This document shows positions 41,795 to 50,404 of a stretch of DNA of 64,000 bases, one piece after another. Origin of the DNA: an uncultured Clostridia bacterium (GTDB lineage: Bacteria > Bacillota > Clostridia > Christensenellales > Borkfalkiaceae); assembly GCA_947631905.1 (NCBI GenBank), contig CANRND010000002.1, positions 1-64,000 of the forward strand, read 5' to 3'. Within the stretch, counting starts at the first letter, position 1, and each line of letters opens with the position of its first letter. The position numbers were made by a program, and so were the translations under genes. The notes beneath the pieces are model-generated. The model was not told the DNA's origin and searched no databases. It worked only from the letters and a program-made list of their open reading frames with translations.

Positions 41795-42430
41795 TCACAA
41801 AATTTTTACGAGGCGGGAAAAGTTTTCCGCAAACTCCGTTGCGCCCGCCGCCGCGAGCTGTTCTTTCGTGCGGTAGCCCCACAGCGCCGCGATCCCCCGC
41901 ATCCCGGCGTTCTTTGCGGTAAGCACGTCCGTCTCCCCGTCTCCGACGAATACACAGTCTTTCAAAGAGATCCGAAGCGAGAGCGCGGCGTAACGCGTGA
42001 GCGAGGGGTCGGGCTTTACGGGGAACATGCCGCTGTCGCCGCCCACGAAATCGAAAAAGTTTTCGGGGAAGAAAGCCCTGAGGCACCCGAGCGTCGCCGC
42101 CTGCGGCTTATTGGTGATCACCGCGAGCTTGTATCCCGCGGCTTTCAGACTGCTCAGCGCCTCCGTCTCCCCCTCGTAGAGGGAGGTGCGGGAATTGTCG
42201 CTCCCCGAAAAAGAGGCAAGAAACTGCGCGTAACACCCGTCCGCGTCTTCCGCCCCCGCAGGGAGCGCCCGCTCGATGAGTTTTCGCGCGCCGTCGCCGA
42301 CATAGGCTTTGGTCTGCTCCTCGGAAATTTCGGGATAGCCGCGCGAGACGAGCATTTGGTTGACATGGTAGCGGATGTCGCCCAGCGTATTGCAGAGGGT
42401 GCCGTCGAGGTCGAAAAAGATCGCTTTCAT
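41795..42430 (-). CDS. HAD-superfamily hydrolase, phosphoglycolate phosphatase-like
   Basis: 211 residues. HAD motifs: [11 protein letters not shown] (nucleophile Asp and acid/base Asp), AVITNKP, Lys in FPVKPDPS, and [16 protein letters not shown]. The cap domain is of the C1 alpha-helical type (residues 15-80), as in Gph and PpaX. Physiological substrate cannot be read from the sequence. ATG 42430 overlaps the argS stop as TGATG, so it is translated with argS. Confidence 0.88.
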   Translation of the reverse strand: MKAIFFDLDGTLCNTLGDIRYHVNQMLVSRGYPEISEEQTKAYVGDGARKLIERALPAGAEDADGCYAQFLASFSGSDNSRTSLYEGETEALSSLKAAGYKLAVITNKPQAATLGCLRAFFPENFFDFVGGDSGMFPVKPDPSLTRYAALSLRISLKDCVFVGDGETDVLTAKNAGMRGIAALWGYRTKEQLAAAGATEFAENFSRLVKIL

Positions 42431-44109
42431 CACATCTTCTCCGGCACGCCGATGCCGAGCAGGGTGAGCGCGTTCGTGAGCGCGGTGAGCGTGGCTTTCG
42501 TGAGCGCCAGGCGGAACGCCCTGCTCTCCCCGCTCTCCGCCTGCAAAATTTTGCACCCGAAGTAGAATTTGTTGAATTTCTGCGCCGTGTCCACGGCATA
42601 ACGGGCGATGAAGCTGGGTTCATACTTCTCCGCCGCCTCTTTTACGGTGTCGGGGAAGTCCGCAAGCGCTTTCACGAGTTCGAACTCTTCCGCGCACAGT
42701 TCGGGGACCGTGAACTCCCCAGCCTCTCCCGCCTTGGAAAGCACGGAAGACGCGCGGGCGCAGGTGTACTGCACATACACGCTCGTTTCCCCGTCGAAAT
42801 TGAGTGCCTTATCGTAGGAAAAAACGATGTCTTTAATCTTATTGTTGTAGAGCGCACCGAACATCACCGCGCCCACGCCCACTTTCTCGGCGACTTCCTC
42901 CTTGTTTTCAAGCGCGGGGTTCTTTTCGGTGATGATGGAAAGCGCTTTCTCCACGCAACGGCCTATGACGTCTTCGAGCCAGACGACCTTTCCCTGCCGC
43001 GTGGACATCGCGCCGTCTTCGAGGCTCACCATGCCGTAGGCGACGTGGACCAAATCTTTCGCCCATTCCTTGCCCATCAGCTCGATGACTTTGAAGAGCT
43101 GCTTAAAATGCAGGTTCTGCTGGTAGGCGACGACGTAGAGACACTTGTCAAAATCGTAGACTTGCTTGCGGTAAAAGGCCGCGGCGAGGTCGCGGGTGCC
43201 GTAGAGGGACGCTCCGTCCGAGCGCAACACGATAAACGGCGTCATACCGTAGGGTTCTAAATCGACCACCTGCGCCCCGCGGCTCTCCACAAGCAGGCCC
43301 TTTTCTTTCAATTCGTCGATGACGGGTCCCATTTTGTCGATGTAAAAGCTCTCGCCCGCATAGCTGTCGAAGGTGACGTGGAGCTTTTCATAGATCGTCT
43401 GCACATAGTCGAGGGTGAGCTGTTTGAACCATTGGAACAGCCCCGCCGCCTCTTCGTCCCCGCTCTCGATGAGGCGGAAATATTCGCGCGCTTCGGCTTC
43501 CATCTCCTCGGTGGCCTCGTTGTTGAAGCGCACATAGAGATCGTTGATGGCATGGATGCCCCCTTTTTGCACGTCCTCTTTGTTTCCCCAATGCTTATAG
43601 GCGGAAATGAGCTTGCCGAACTGCGTGCCGTAGTCCCCGAGGTGGTTGATCCCCACGGTTTTATACCCCAAAAACTGAAAAATGCGGTAGAGCGTGCCGC
43701 CCAGCACGGTGGTGGAGAGATGCCCGATATGAAAGGGTTTTGCGATGTTCACCGAGGAATAGTCGATGCAGACGGTCTTGCCCGCGCCGATCGGGGAAGA
43801 GCCGTACTTTTCCCCCTCTTTTTGGATGCGGGAGAGCGTTTCCGCCGCAAGCCCCCTGCGGTCCACCCTGAAGTTGAGATACCCGTTCACCGCCGCAACC
43901 CCCGAAATGACGCCGTCGGCGGGATAGCGCGCCGCAAGTTCCTGCGCGATAAGGGCGGGAGACTTCCGCATGAGTTTTGCGAATTTGAAACACGGAAGCG
44001 CGTAGTCCCCGAGGGAAGTATCGGGCGGGACGGTGATGCTCTCCGCGATCTCCTCCCTGCTCACGCCCTCGACGGGCAAACGCTGTGCAATGTAGGCTTT
44101 ATAATCCAT
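42430..44109 (-). CDS. argS: Arginyl-tRNA synthetase
   Basis: 559 residues, normal length. Class I aminoacyl-tRNA synthetase that charges tRNA-Arg. The HIGH motif appears as PFHIGHLSTTVLGG, followed by INHLGDYGTQFGKLI typical of ArgRS; the KMSKS equivalent is MSTRQGKVV. The N-terminal Add-1 domain and C-terminal DALR anticodon-binding domain (ITVQYTCAR-like YVQYTCARASSVL, then FYFGCKIL) are present. ATG 44109 is preceded by AAGGAGCG. Divergent from ychF and coupled with the following HAD gene. Confidence 0.97.
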   Translation of the reverse strand: MDYKAYIAQRLPVEGVSREEIAESITVPPDTSLGDYALPCFKFAKLMRKSPALIAQELAARYPADGVISGVAAVNGYLNFRVDRRGLAAETLSRIQKEGEKYGSSPIGAGKTVCIDYSSVNIAKPFHIGHLSTTVLGGTLYRIFQFLGYKTVGINHLGDYGTQFGKLISAYKHWGNKEDVQKGGIHAINDLYVRFNNEATEEMEAEAREYFRLIESGDEEAAGLFQWFKQLTLDYVQTIYEKLHVTFDSYAGESFYIDKMGPVIDELKEKGLLVESRGAQVVDLEPYGMTPFIVLRSDGASLYGTRDLAAAFYRKQVYDFDKCLYVVAYQQNLHFKQLFKVIELMGKEWAKDLVHVAYGMVSLEDGAMSTRQGKVVWLEDVIGRCVEKALSIITEKNPALENKEEVAEKVGVGAVMFGALYNNKIKDIVFSYDKALNFDGETSVYVQYTCARASSVLSKAGEAGEFTVPELCAEEFELVKALADFPDTVKEAAEKYEPSFIARYAVDTAQKFNKFYFGCKILQAESGESRAFRLALTKATLTALTNALTLLGIGVPEKM

Positions 44110-44169
44110 AGTACGCTCCTTAATTTCCCCCATTATATAACTTTTTGTTGCAATCGGCAAGTCTTTCGG

Positions 44170-44198
44170 TTGTCAAATACGGAAAATTATGGTAGAAT
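44170..44198 (+). promoter_or_regulatory. Promoter of ychF
   Basis: TTGTCA (44170-44175), 17-bp spacer, TAGAAT (44193-44198), 27 nt before the ATG. Confidence 0.65.
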
Positions 44199-44225
44199 GA
44201 CTCTGTTCATTGCAAGGAGACCCAT

Positions 44226-45326
44226 ATGAAATTAGGCGTTGTAGGACTTCCGAACGTCGGCAAATCGACGTTATTCAATGCGATCACCCATGCGGGCGCG
44301 GAGGCGGCAAATTATCCTTTCTGCACCATCGAACCCAACGTGGGGGTGGTCGCCGTTCCCGACGAGCGGCTCGACAAGCTCGCCGCACTCTATTCGAGCA
44401 AAAAAATCACCCCCGCCGTCGTGGAATTTGTGGACATCGCGGGGCTTGTAAAGGGCGCCAGCCGCGGCGAGGGGTTGGGGAACAAGTTCCTCTCCCATAT
44501 CCGCGAAGTGGACGCGATCGTGCATGTGGTGCGCTGTTTCGAGGACGAAAACGTGACCCATGTGGAAAATTCCGTCGATCCCGTGCGGGACATCGAGACC
44601 ATCAATCTGGAACTCATCTTGGCCGACATCGAGGCGGTGCAGAAAAAACAGGACCGTATCCGCAGTGCGGCAAGGGGCGGCGCGGACAAGAACGCCGCCG
44701 CGGAATTTGCTTTCCTCGAAAAGTTGCTCGCCCACCTCGAAGCGGAACAGCCCGCAAGCGGCTACCCCTGCACCGAGGAAGAACAGCCCATGCTCGACGA
44801 TCTGTTTCTGCTCTCGGCTAAGCCCGTGATCTACTGCGCGAACATTGCGGAAAAGGACATGGGCGAGGACGAGGACAAAATTCCTTTTGTCGTGCAGGTG
44901 AAAGCATATGCGGCAAAGCACAAAGCGGGAGTCATCGTCATCTGCGCCAAAACGGAGGAGGAACTCTCCGAGATGGAGGAAGAGGACCGCGCGATGTTCC
45001 TCGAAGAGTTCGGCTTAAAAGAGAGCGGCCTAAGCAAACTCATCAAGGCGAGCTACTCCCTGTTGGGGCTTATCTCCTACCTCACCGCGGGCGAAAAAGA
45101 GACGCGGGCGTGGACGATCGTAAAGGGAACGAAAGCGCCGCAGGCTGCGGGAAAGATCCACTCCGATTTCGAAAAGGGATTTATCCGCGCCGAAGTCGTG
45201 GAATGGGAGACTCTTCTTGAATGCGGCGGTCTTGCGGGTGCGCGCGAAAAGGGCAAGGTGCGCTCCGAGGGCAAGGACTACGTGATGAAAGACGGCGACG
45301 TGGTGCTGTTTCGGTTTAATGTGTAA
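44226..45326 (+). CDS. ychF: Redox-regulated ATPase/GTPase YchF (Obg family)
   Basis: 366 residues, typical length. The G1 loop [28 protein letters not shown] (switch I), [22 protein letters not shown] (switch II) and the C-terminal TGS domain (about residues 280-366, with [19 protein letters not shown]) identify it. Binds the ribosome and hydrolyses nucleotides; considered a translation or stress factor. AAGGAG precedes ATG 44226. It is divergent from argS. Confidence 0.97.
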   Translation: MKLGVVGLPNVGKSTLFNAITHAGAEAANYPFCTIEPNVGVVAVPDERLDKLAALYSSKKITPAVVEFVDIAGLVKGASRGEGLGNKFLSHIREVDAIVHVVRCFEDENVTHVENSVDPVRDIETINLELILADIEAVQKKQDRIRSAARGGADKNAAAEFAFLEKLLAHLEAEQPASGYPCTEEEQPMLDDLFLLSAKPVIYCANIAEKDMGEDEDKIPFVVQVKAYAAKHKAGVIVICAKTEEELSEMEEEDRAMFLEEFGLKESGLSKLIKASYSLLGLISYLTAGEKETRAWTIVKGTKAPQAAGKIHSDFEKGFIRAEVVEWETLLECGGLAGAREKGKVRSEGKDYVMKDGDVVLFRFNV

Positions 45327-45668
45327 TATATTTCGCGGAAAATCTTGCTTCGCAATCTTTTCCGCGAGGAAACATACTTGTTTGTTTTAACTTGCTTGTC
45401 ATCTCATTGGTTTCATCGGACAAGAAGTTGCAAGTATGCAACAAATGCTGTCGCGCAGCGAAGAAGCGTGGTTCTTCTCACGCAAAATTCCAAATTGTCA
45501 TTTCGAGTGGAGCGAAGCGGAATCGAGAAATCTCTACCTTAGTCTTAATAATGTGAGATTTAAGAACGCCACACCTTCTACCCCCCCTCCCACGGAGGGG
45601 GGTTAAGGGGTGGGCGAGGAATTGCCGCCCGCGGACTTTCGTCCGCGGGCGGCACGCCTTTACTCTTT
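45327..45668. repeat. Gene-free, repeat-rich intergenic region
   Basis: 45496-45561 carries a degraded copy of the TGTCATTTCGA palindromic element (first copy at 30563-30666). 45580-45617 carries a CCCTCC-GGAGGG element related to 23741-23810. 45624-45653 is a perfect hairpin GCCGCCCGCGGAC / GTCCGCGGGCGGC that could end transcription of the 45669 gene. No convincing gene was seen. Confidence 0.6.
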
Positions 45669-45812
45669 TTACGATTCACTCGACGAGGCGATGTTTTCCT
45701 CGTCGGGATTTCCGGCGTCGGGCAGGATCATGCAGTAGCGCGGATTGTGCGCATAGCCCGTATTGTCCCGCTCGCCCTTGCCGCTGTTGTTGTGCTTGAC
45801 TTTCTTCGGCAT
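45669..45812 (-). CDS. Small 47-residue protein
   Basis: Starts at ATG 45812 with AGGGGAGGGG just upstream and ends at TAA 45671-45669. The sequence has a basic first half (MPKKVKHNNSGKGERDN) and an acidic Ser-rich end (DEENIASSSES), with no hydrophobic stretch, so it should be small, soluble and disordered. A hairpin follows at 45624-45653. No family recognised. Confidence 0.55.
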   Translation of the reverse strand: MPKKVKHNNSGKGERDNTGYAHNPRYCMILPDAGNPDEENIASSSES

Positions 45813-45855
45813 ATTCCCCTCCCCTTTCAGTATGCGCGGAAAGAAAGAGGGTATG

Positions 45856-46069
45856 CGTACCCCCTCCCCTACCCCTCCCCCGCGCGGAACGCGCGGGGGA
45901 GGGCGAGAATCAGCGCCGCATTGCGCCGCTTATGGGACAACGCAACAGCCACTTGCTCGTCTCAAAAGCAAGCAAGACAAGAAGCGCGAGGCTTTCCGAA
46001 GGGAGTGTACCCGGTCGTACATGACCGAGGAAAACGCAGCGCGACGCCGTATTGCGCCGCTTATGGGAC
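45856..46069. repeat. GC-rich element and 18-bp direct repeat
   Basis: 45856-45906 is an inverted-orientation relative of the CCCTCC/GGAGGG family with a CCGCGC/GCGCGG stem. TTGCGCCGCTTATGGGAC occurs at 45921-45938 and again at 46052-46069, 131 bp apart. The latter is just beyond the CotF stop codon. No gene is seen in 45813-46075. Confidence 0.65.
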
Positions 46070-46075
46070 GAGCAT

Positions 46076-46366
46076 TTACTGCGCGATCTGCTTCTGGACC
46101 TTGGAAAACGTCTCCGTCTTTTGGTCGACGAGCATTTTTTCGGCGGGCTGGACCTGATAGTAGCCGCGAGAGAGCATCTGTTCGAATACGTTGAACTGCG
46201 TCTCCGCGCTCGCGGCGTAATTTTTGAGGATCGCCTTGCGGAACGGCTGGCAGCTCCCCTCCGTGAGCGCGACCGAATAGTAGCTCATGAGCAGCTTTTC
46301 GGTATCGAGCATATCTTGAAGCGCGTCTTTTTCGTTGAGCGTGGTGTCCTGTTTGCTCTGTTTCAT
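46076..46366 (-). CDS. CotF-family spore coat protein
   Basis: 96 residues. The pattern DTEKLLMSYYSVALTEGSCQPFRKA and NYAASAETQFNVFEQMLSRGYYQVQPA is the coat F (CotF) signature found in Bacilli and Clostridia, a helical ferritin-like bundle. It points to a spore-forming lineage or at least retained coat genes. ATG 46366 overlaps the stop of the upstream small gene as ATGA, so the two are translationally coupled. Start and length fit the family's compact members. Confidence 0.9.
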   Translation of the reverse strand: MKQSKQDTTLNEKDALQDMLDTEKLLMSYYSVALTEGSCQPFRKAILKNYAASAETQFNVFEQMLSRGYYQVQPAEKMLVDQKTETFSKVQKQIAQ

Positions 46367-46557
46367 GATTTCCCTCCCAAAATAGCATAGAGCGCGTTGA
46401 ACCGCTCGGCATGCGCGCCTGCGATCGCCTCCATTTCCTGCGCAAGCGCCGCGTCCGTGAGCGTGTTGGCGTAAATTCTCGCCTTTTTACACGCCATTTC
46501 TTCCGCCGTGAGTACGTGCGTCAGCACATCCAAATCTTTTGCCGTTAAATTGGTCAT
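46363..46557 (-). CDS. Small helical protein paired with CotF
   Basis: 64 residues. All-helical in appearance (TAKDLDVLTHVLTAEEMACKKA, then HAERFNALYAIL) with the look of half a ferritin-like or coat-F-like bundle. AAGGAGGT precedes ATG 46557, and its stop overlaps the CotF start as ATGA. In clostridia two small coat-F-like proteins are often encoded together, so a spore coat role is inferred, not shown. Confidence 0.6.
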   Translation of the reverse strand: MTNLTAKDLDVLTHVLTAEEMACKKARIYANTLTDAALAQEMEAIAGAHAERFNALYAILGGKS

Positions 46558-46618
46558 GAAAAAACCTCCTTGCGGCTGTTATTGCCGTCGGAGGCGACAT
46601 TTATACAAGAATTTCAAA

Positions 46619-46650
46619 GCCCGCCCGCCGCAAAATTGCGGCGGGCGGGC
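46619..46650 (-). terminator. Terminator hairpin after the lipoprotein gene
   Basis: GCCCGCCCGCCGCAA / TTGCGGCGGGCGGGC is a perfect stem just past the stop at 46656, with a T-rich minus-strand tail (TTTGAAATTCTT). Confidence 0.75.
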
Positions 46651-46655
46651 GCAGG

Positions 46656-47237
46656 TTATTCGGACGGTTCCTCTTGAACAACGCAATGACTCACAATGGC
46701 GAAACCGAGGTCGATCGTTACATTGCACTCCAATTCATGAAAGGTAAAATAGGTATCACTGTACCGAATATCTATTCTTTTCCCGTCGAGCAGGTTCCCC
46801 TCTTCATCGATCTTGTTCCCCCACACGAAGATGTAACTTCCCCCAAATCCCGTTTGATAGTCGGACAGCTGTCCTCTGTCCGCAAGCAGTTCATATTTGG
46901 GCATAGCGCCGAAAAAGCTGCTTATCTCCTCTCCCTCATATCCAAAATACGCAAACCCACGGGAGCCGAGATATTGATAGACCGTTTCGAGATAGTTCTG
47001 ATAGTCCTCCTGCGAGGTGCGGAAGTGATAGATCTTCCCGTATTCTTTGACCCCCGCCTCACAGACGATCCGCGGCAGATCGGGCACGAGCGCGTTATCG
47101 AGTACTTTCTGCGCAAAAAAGGCGTCCTTGCTCGGCTTTGTTTTCCATGGGTAAAGGCGGGAACAGCCGCAGAGCGTCCCCGAAAACAGCAACACTGCCG
47201 AAAGCGCAAAAGCAGAAATTTTCATTCTCTTTTTCAT
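46656..47237 (-). CDS. Predicted lipoprotein, unknown function
   Basis: 193 residues from ATG 47237, chosen because GGGGAGGGG lies immediately upstream. Signal peptide with lipobox LCGC (Cys at about residue 23). The mature part has aromatic-rich stretches (FAYFGYEGEEISSFFG, GFGGSYIFVWGNK, YFTFHELECNVTIDL) that suggest a beta-rich extracytoplasmic domain, but no family was recognised. It lies 14 nt after the XRE membrane regulator gene, suggesting an operon. Confidence 0.65.
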   Translation of the reverse strand: MKKRMKISAFALSAVLLFSGTLCGCSRLYPWKTKPSKDAFFAQKVLDNALVPDLPRIVCEAGVKEYGKIYHFRTSQEDYQNYLETVYQYLGSRGFAYFGYEGEEISSFFGAMPKYELLADRGQLSDYQTGFGGSYIFVWGNKIDEEGNLLDGKRIDIRYSDTYFTFHELECNVTIDLGFAIVSHCVVQEEPSE

Positions 47238-47251
47238 TTTCCCCTCCCCGA

Positions 47252-47905
47252 TCAACCGAACAAAAGGATCCAGATTGCGCCCATGATGGAAGAGACGAAA
47301 AACCAGAGCATGAGAAACGCGGTGACCGTGACGGCGAGAATGACAATGCCCAAGACCGCAAAGAAGCCGCCCCTCCTGCCGAGCCACCTCTTTGTACACA
47401 GCCCCGCAACGGAGAGGAGAAGCCCCAGCCCCATGCAGACAAGCACAAAAAGGGCGCGAGACTTGGGGATATCGAGCTCGGGATCGTTCCTGAAAAGGGG
47501 TAAAAATATTCCGAAAAAGATGATCCCGACCGAGGCCGCGGCAAACAAAAACCCAAAAATGCAGAGAGGATTCCACTTTTTGGAAACGTCCCTCTTCGGT
47601 TTCTTCGTCGGCTGCGCTTCCGAAATTTCTTCGCTATGTACCGTTTCCGTTTCGGGCAGTTCCGTGGGAGGCTCCGCGGGCGTTTCTTCTGTCGGCGCGC
47701 CTGCGTTCTCTCTGCCGAACAGTAGCTCGTCGGCGGAAACCGAGAAGAGTTTGCACAGTTCGAGTACCTTGTCCGTTTCGGGGAACGCCGCATCCTGCTC
47801 CCACTTGCTCACCGCCTGGCGGGATACGCCGAGCCGGTCCGCAAGTTCCTCCTGCGTAAAGCCCGCTTTTTTGCGATATCCGAAAATTCTTTCTCCTGTC
47901 GTCAT
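47252..47905 (-). CDS. XRE-family HTH regulator with membrane domain
   Basis: 217 residues from ATG 47905, which has AGGAGG just upstream; an ATG six codons earlier lacks a site. Residues 5-60 are an HTH (RIFGYRKKAGFTQEELADRL, then SRQAVSKWEQDAAF), followed by a Pro/Glu/Thr-rich linker of about 45 residues and three hydrophobic helices (about 115-215). It probably senses a signal at the membrane and regulates its own operon, which includes the downstream lipoprotein. Confidence 0.85.
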   Translation of the reverse strand: MTTGERIFGYRKKAGFTQEELADRLGVSRQAVSKWEQDAAFPETDKVLELCKLFSVSADELLFGRENAGAPTEETPAEPPTELPETETVHSEEISEAQPTKKPKRDVSKKWNPLCIFGFLFAAASVGIIFFGIFLPLFRNDPELDIPKSRALFVLVCMGLGLLLSVAGLCTKRWLGRRGGFFAVLGIVILAVTVTAFLMLWFFVSSIMGAIWILLFG

Positions 47906-47994
47906 ATGCCCTCCTGACTCCATTTTAGCAAAAAAACGGCGAAACCGCCACCATTTCGGCGTTGCGATTTGTCAACTGCGGGTTGCGTTTTGCG

Positions 47995-48624
47995 CTATTT
48001 GCCGATTTTGAAGGCAGAAGGACACCACGGCGCAAGCGTGCAATGGGCGCAGTCGGGCTTTTGGGAATGGCAGACCTTTCTCCCGTGCCAGATGAGCCAG
48101 TGGTGCGCCTCGGACCATTTCTCTTTGGGAATGACCTTCATCAGGCCCTCTTCCACTTTTTCGGGCGTTTTGCCGACGGCCAGCTCCGTTCTGTTTGCGA
48201 CGCGGAACACATGCGTATCCACGGCGATCGCGTCCCCGCCGAACGCCACCGAATAGACGACGTTTGCCGTCTTTCTGCCCACTCCCGCGAGCGATTGCAG
48301 GTCCTCCAAATTATCGGGAACTTGTCCGCCGAATTTTTCGGTAATGTCGCGCGAGGCGGAGAGGATGTGCGCCGCCTTGTTGCGGTAGAACCCGCACGAA
48401 AAGATGTATTTTTCAAGTTCTTCCTGCGAGAGCGCGAGCATTTTTTCGGGCGTGTTGTGATCGCGGAATAAAACTTCCGTCACCTTGTTCACGCGTTCAT
48501 CGGTACACTGCGCAGAGAGAATGACCGCCACGAGCAGTTCATACGGCGTATGAAAGCGGAGCGCGGGCCTTGCATCGGGATACAGGCGGTTGAGTTCCGC
48601 CAAAATCTGTTCGATCCTATCCAT
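47995..48624 (-). CDS. nth: Endonuclease III
   Basis: 209 residues, normal length. DNA glycosylase/AP lyase acting on oxidised pyrimidines. The helix-hairpin-helix LAGVGRKTANVV with catalytic Lys, the catalytic Asp in VDTHVFRVANR, and the C-terminal 4Fe-4S ligands C-x6-C-x2-C-x5-C (CHSQKPDCAHCTLAPWC) are complete. ATG 48624 lies 6 nt downstream of a TATAAT box, so the message is likely leaderless; no ribosome site is visible. Confidence 0.96.
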   Translation of the reverse strand: MDRIEQILAELNRLYPDARPALRFHTPYELLVAVILSAQCTDERVNKVTEVLFRDHNTPEKMLALSQEELEKYIFSCGFYRNKAAHILSASRDITEKFGGQVPDNLEDLQSLAGVGRKTANVVYSVAFGGDAIAVDTHVFRVANRTELAVGKTPEKVEEGLMKVIPKEKWSEAHHWLIWHGRKVCHSQKPDCAHCTLAPWCPSAFKIGK

Positions 48625-48630
48625 ACCCGC

Positions 48631-48659
48631 ATTATAACACATTTACGCGCGTTTGACAA
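48631..48659 (-). promoter_or_regulatory. Promoter of nth, leaderless arrangement
   Basis: Minus strand: TTGTCA (48659-48654), 17-bp spacer, TATAAT (48636-48631), then 6 nt to ATG 48624. Confidence 0.7.
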
Positions 48660-48671
48660 GCGCATGCGGTT

Positions 48672-48914
48672 TCAGAGATAGCCGAACCTGCCGCCGTTGT
48701 TTTTCATGAACCCCGAAAAGGAAGAATAATTCCGCTTTGCGAGGCAGGCGCGGGCGCGGGCGAGAAAGACGTCCTCGAACTTTGCCGAGACGCCGCACCC
48801 CACCCCCGCCTCTTTGGGGGTGTTTACCGCCTGCGCGGGAACGCCGTTCCCCTTTAAGACGGAAATATATTCGAGCGTCTGCGCCCGTGAACGGAAAACA
48901 GCCAACATTGTCAT
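48672..48914 (-). CDS. DUF3343 putative sulfur/selenium carrier-like protein
   Basis: 80 residues from ATG 48914, with GAGGA upstream. A short DUF3343-type fold: AVFRSRAQTLEYISVLKGNG with TPKEAGVGCGVSAKFED, ending in SSFSGFMKNNGGRFGYL. The GxGCG Cys is the conserved site. It is divergent from and 54 bp away from a cysteine desulfurase gene, consistent with a proposed role in sulfur or selenium handover; this is an inference from context. Confidence 0.75.
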   Translation of the reverse strand: MTMLAVFRSRAQTLEYISVLKGNGVPAQAVNTPKEAGVGCGVSAKFEDVFLARARACLAKRNYSSFSGFMKNNGGRFGYL

Positions 48915-48968
48915 AATTTGTCCTCTTTTTGCGTAAAAATAATCGGAAAATGCCATTCGGAGCCTGAT

Positions 48969-50090
48969 ATGATCTATCTCGATAACGCCGCTACGGGGGG
49001 ATATAAGCCCGCCATTGTACAAAACGCCGTGCTTGCCACCATGAAAGTGTGCGCCAACCCCGGAAGGAGCGGACACCGCCTCTCCCTCGCCTGCGCGGAG
49101 CGGGTGCTTGCCTGCCGCGAACTGCTCTCCGAGCTGTTCGGGGGATACGGCTTCGAGCGCGTGGCGTTTACGCGGAGCTGTACCGAAGCGCTCAACGTTG
49201 CGCTCATCGGGACCCTCCAAAAGGGCGACCATGTGGTGACCACCTGCCTTGAACACAACTCGGTGCTTCGTCCCCTGCACGTCCTGCAAGAGGCGGGCGT
49301 CATCACTTATGACGTCGCCCCTCTCACAAACGGCCGCCTCGACCCCGCCGCGGTCTCTTCCCTCGTGAAAGAAAATACCCGCATGTGCGTGGTGACGACC
49401 GCGTCCAACGTGACGGGAGAAGCGCCCGATCTCAAAGCGATCAGAGCGCGGCTCCCCGAACATGTGTTGCTCGTTGCAGACGGCGCGCAAGGGGGCGGAC
49501 ATCTCCCCATACATATGCGGGAATGGGGCCTCGACGCCCTCGCCTTAGCGGGACACAAGGGGCTTTTCGCCATTCAGGGGGCCGCCGCCCTCCTCTTTTC
49601 CGAGCGCATGGACCCCCGCCCGCTCCTCTTCGGGGGGACGGGAAGCGAGAGCTTCAACCTCAATATGCCGCAATTTTATCCCGACCGTTTGGAAGCGGGA
49701 ACGCTCTCTTACCCCGCGATCTGCTCCCTGTTCGAGGGCGCGCTCCTCGTAAAAGCGCACCGCAAAGAGTACGCGGAGAAGCTGTTCGAGCTGACGGCGG
49801 TACTGCACGCCGCACTGCTCCCGCTGAAAGGCTTCCGTCTCTTCTTTGTGCCGAACCCCTGCGGGATCGCCGCGTTCGCGCACGAAAGTCTGTCCTCGGA
49901 GGAGCTTGCGGGCATTCTCTCCGAACGGTTCGACATTGCGGTACGGGGCGGACTGCATTGCGCGCCGCTCGTCCATAGGGCGCTCGGCACGTTCCCCGAG
50001 GGACTCGTCCGCGCCTCATTTTCCCCCATGCAATCGCTCAAAGACGTGGACGCGCTCGTGCGCGCGCTCAAACAGATCACATGTTTTTGA
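48969..50090 (+). CDS. Cysteine desulfurase, PLP-dependent class V
   Basis: 373 residues from ATG 48969, preceded by GGAG. Takes sulfur (or selenium) from cysteine. IYLDNAATGGYKP at the start, EHNSVLRPLHVL (PLP-site His), the PLP-Lys in LALAGHKGLFAIQG and the catalytic-loop Cys in VRGGLHCAPLVHRALG are visible. The family is the SufS-like/'cysteine desulfurase family protein' type, often found with DUF3343. No iron-sulfur scaffold is adjacent. The 3' end overlaps the convergent gene at 50077-50337 by 14 nt. Confidence 0.93.
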   Translation: MIYLDNAATGGYKPAIVQNAVLATMKVCANPGRSGHRLSLACAERVLACRELLSELFGGYGFERVAFTRSCTEALNVALIGTLQKGDHVVTTCLEHNSVLRPLHVLQEAGVITYDVAPLTNGRLDPAAVSSLVKENTRMCVVTTASNVTGEAPDLKAIRARLPEHVLLVADGAQGGGHLPIHMREWGLDALALAGHKGLFAIQGAAALLFSERMDPRPLLFGGTGSESFNLNMPQFYPDRLEAGTLSYPAICSLFEGALLVKAHRKEYAEKLFELTAVLHAALLPLKGFRLFFVPNPCGIAAFAHESLSSEELAGILSERFDIAVRGGLHCAPLVHRALGTFPEGLVRASFSPMQSLKDVDALVRALKQITCF

Positions 50091-50337
50091 GTTGCTCGAC
50101 GAGCTTTTTGAGCTTTTTCCGCTTGGGACCGTCCAGCATGGGCGCAAACTGGCTGTAAAACAGATCGATCTGTTCGTTGGTGAGCGTGCCGTTCTTCTTC
50201 CCCTCCGCCGCGCGGGCAAAAATATCCCGCGTAAGCTCGTTTTCGTTCTTTCCATTGTAGCTTGCGGCGATCGTCTCCGCCTCTTTCGTCCAGTCCGTCT
50301 GCCGCGGTTTTTGCGAGTAACTTGCAAAGTCGTCCAT
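50077..50337 (-). CDS. Small helical protein of unknown function
   Basis: 86 residues from ATG 50337, chosen for AGAGGT upstream. N-terminal MDDFASYSQKPRQTDWTKEA, then a Lys/Glu-rich helical stretch and a basic C-terminal helix (KRKKLKKLVEQLKN). No signal peptide. It is divergent from the gene at 50405. No family recognised. Confidence 0.55.
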   Translation of the reverse strand: MDDFASYSQKPRQTDWTKEAETIAASYNGKNENELTRDIFARAAEGKKNGTLTNEQIDLFYSQFAPMLDGPKRKKLKKLVEQLKNM

Positions 50338-50404
50338 AGAAATACCTCTCTGCACCCATTTTATGAAAGGAACCCGCGTTTTGCGCACGGCATAAACTGG
50401 TGGC

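Noticed and set aside
45747-46194. Plus-strand frames of 136-143 codons in the repeat-rich gap
   Set aside because: They lie over the 47-residue gene, GC-rich repeats and the end of the CotF gene, and have no ribosome site or recognisable domain.
48918-48968. Longer N-terminus for the cysteine desulfurase
   Set aside because: ATG 48969 is preceded by GGAG, and MIYLDNAATGG is the usual beginning of the family; the extension overlaps the divergent promoter region.
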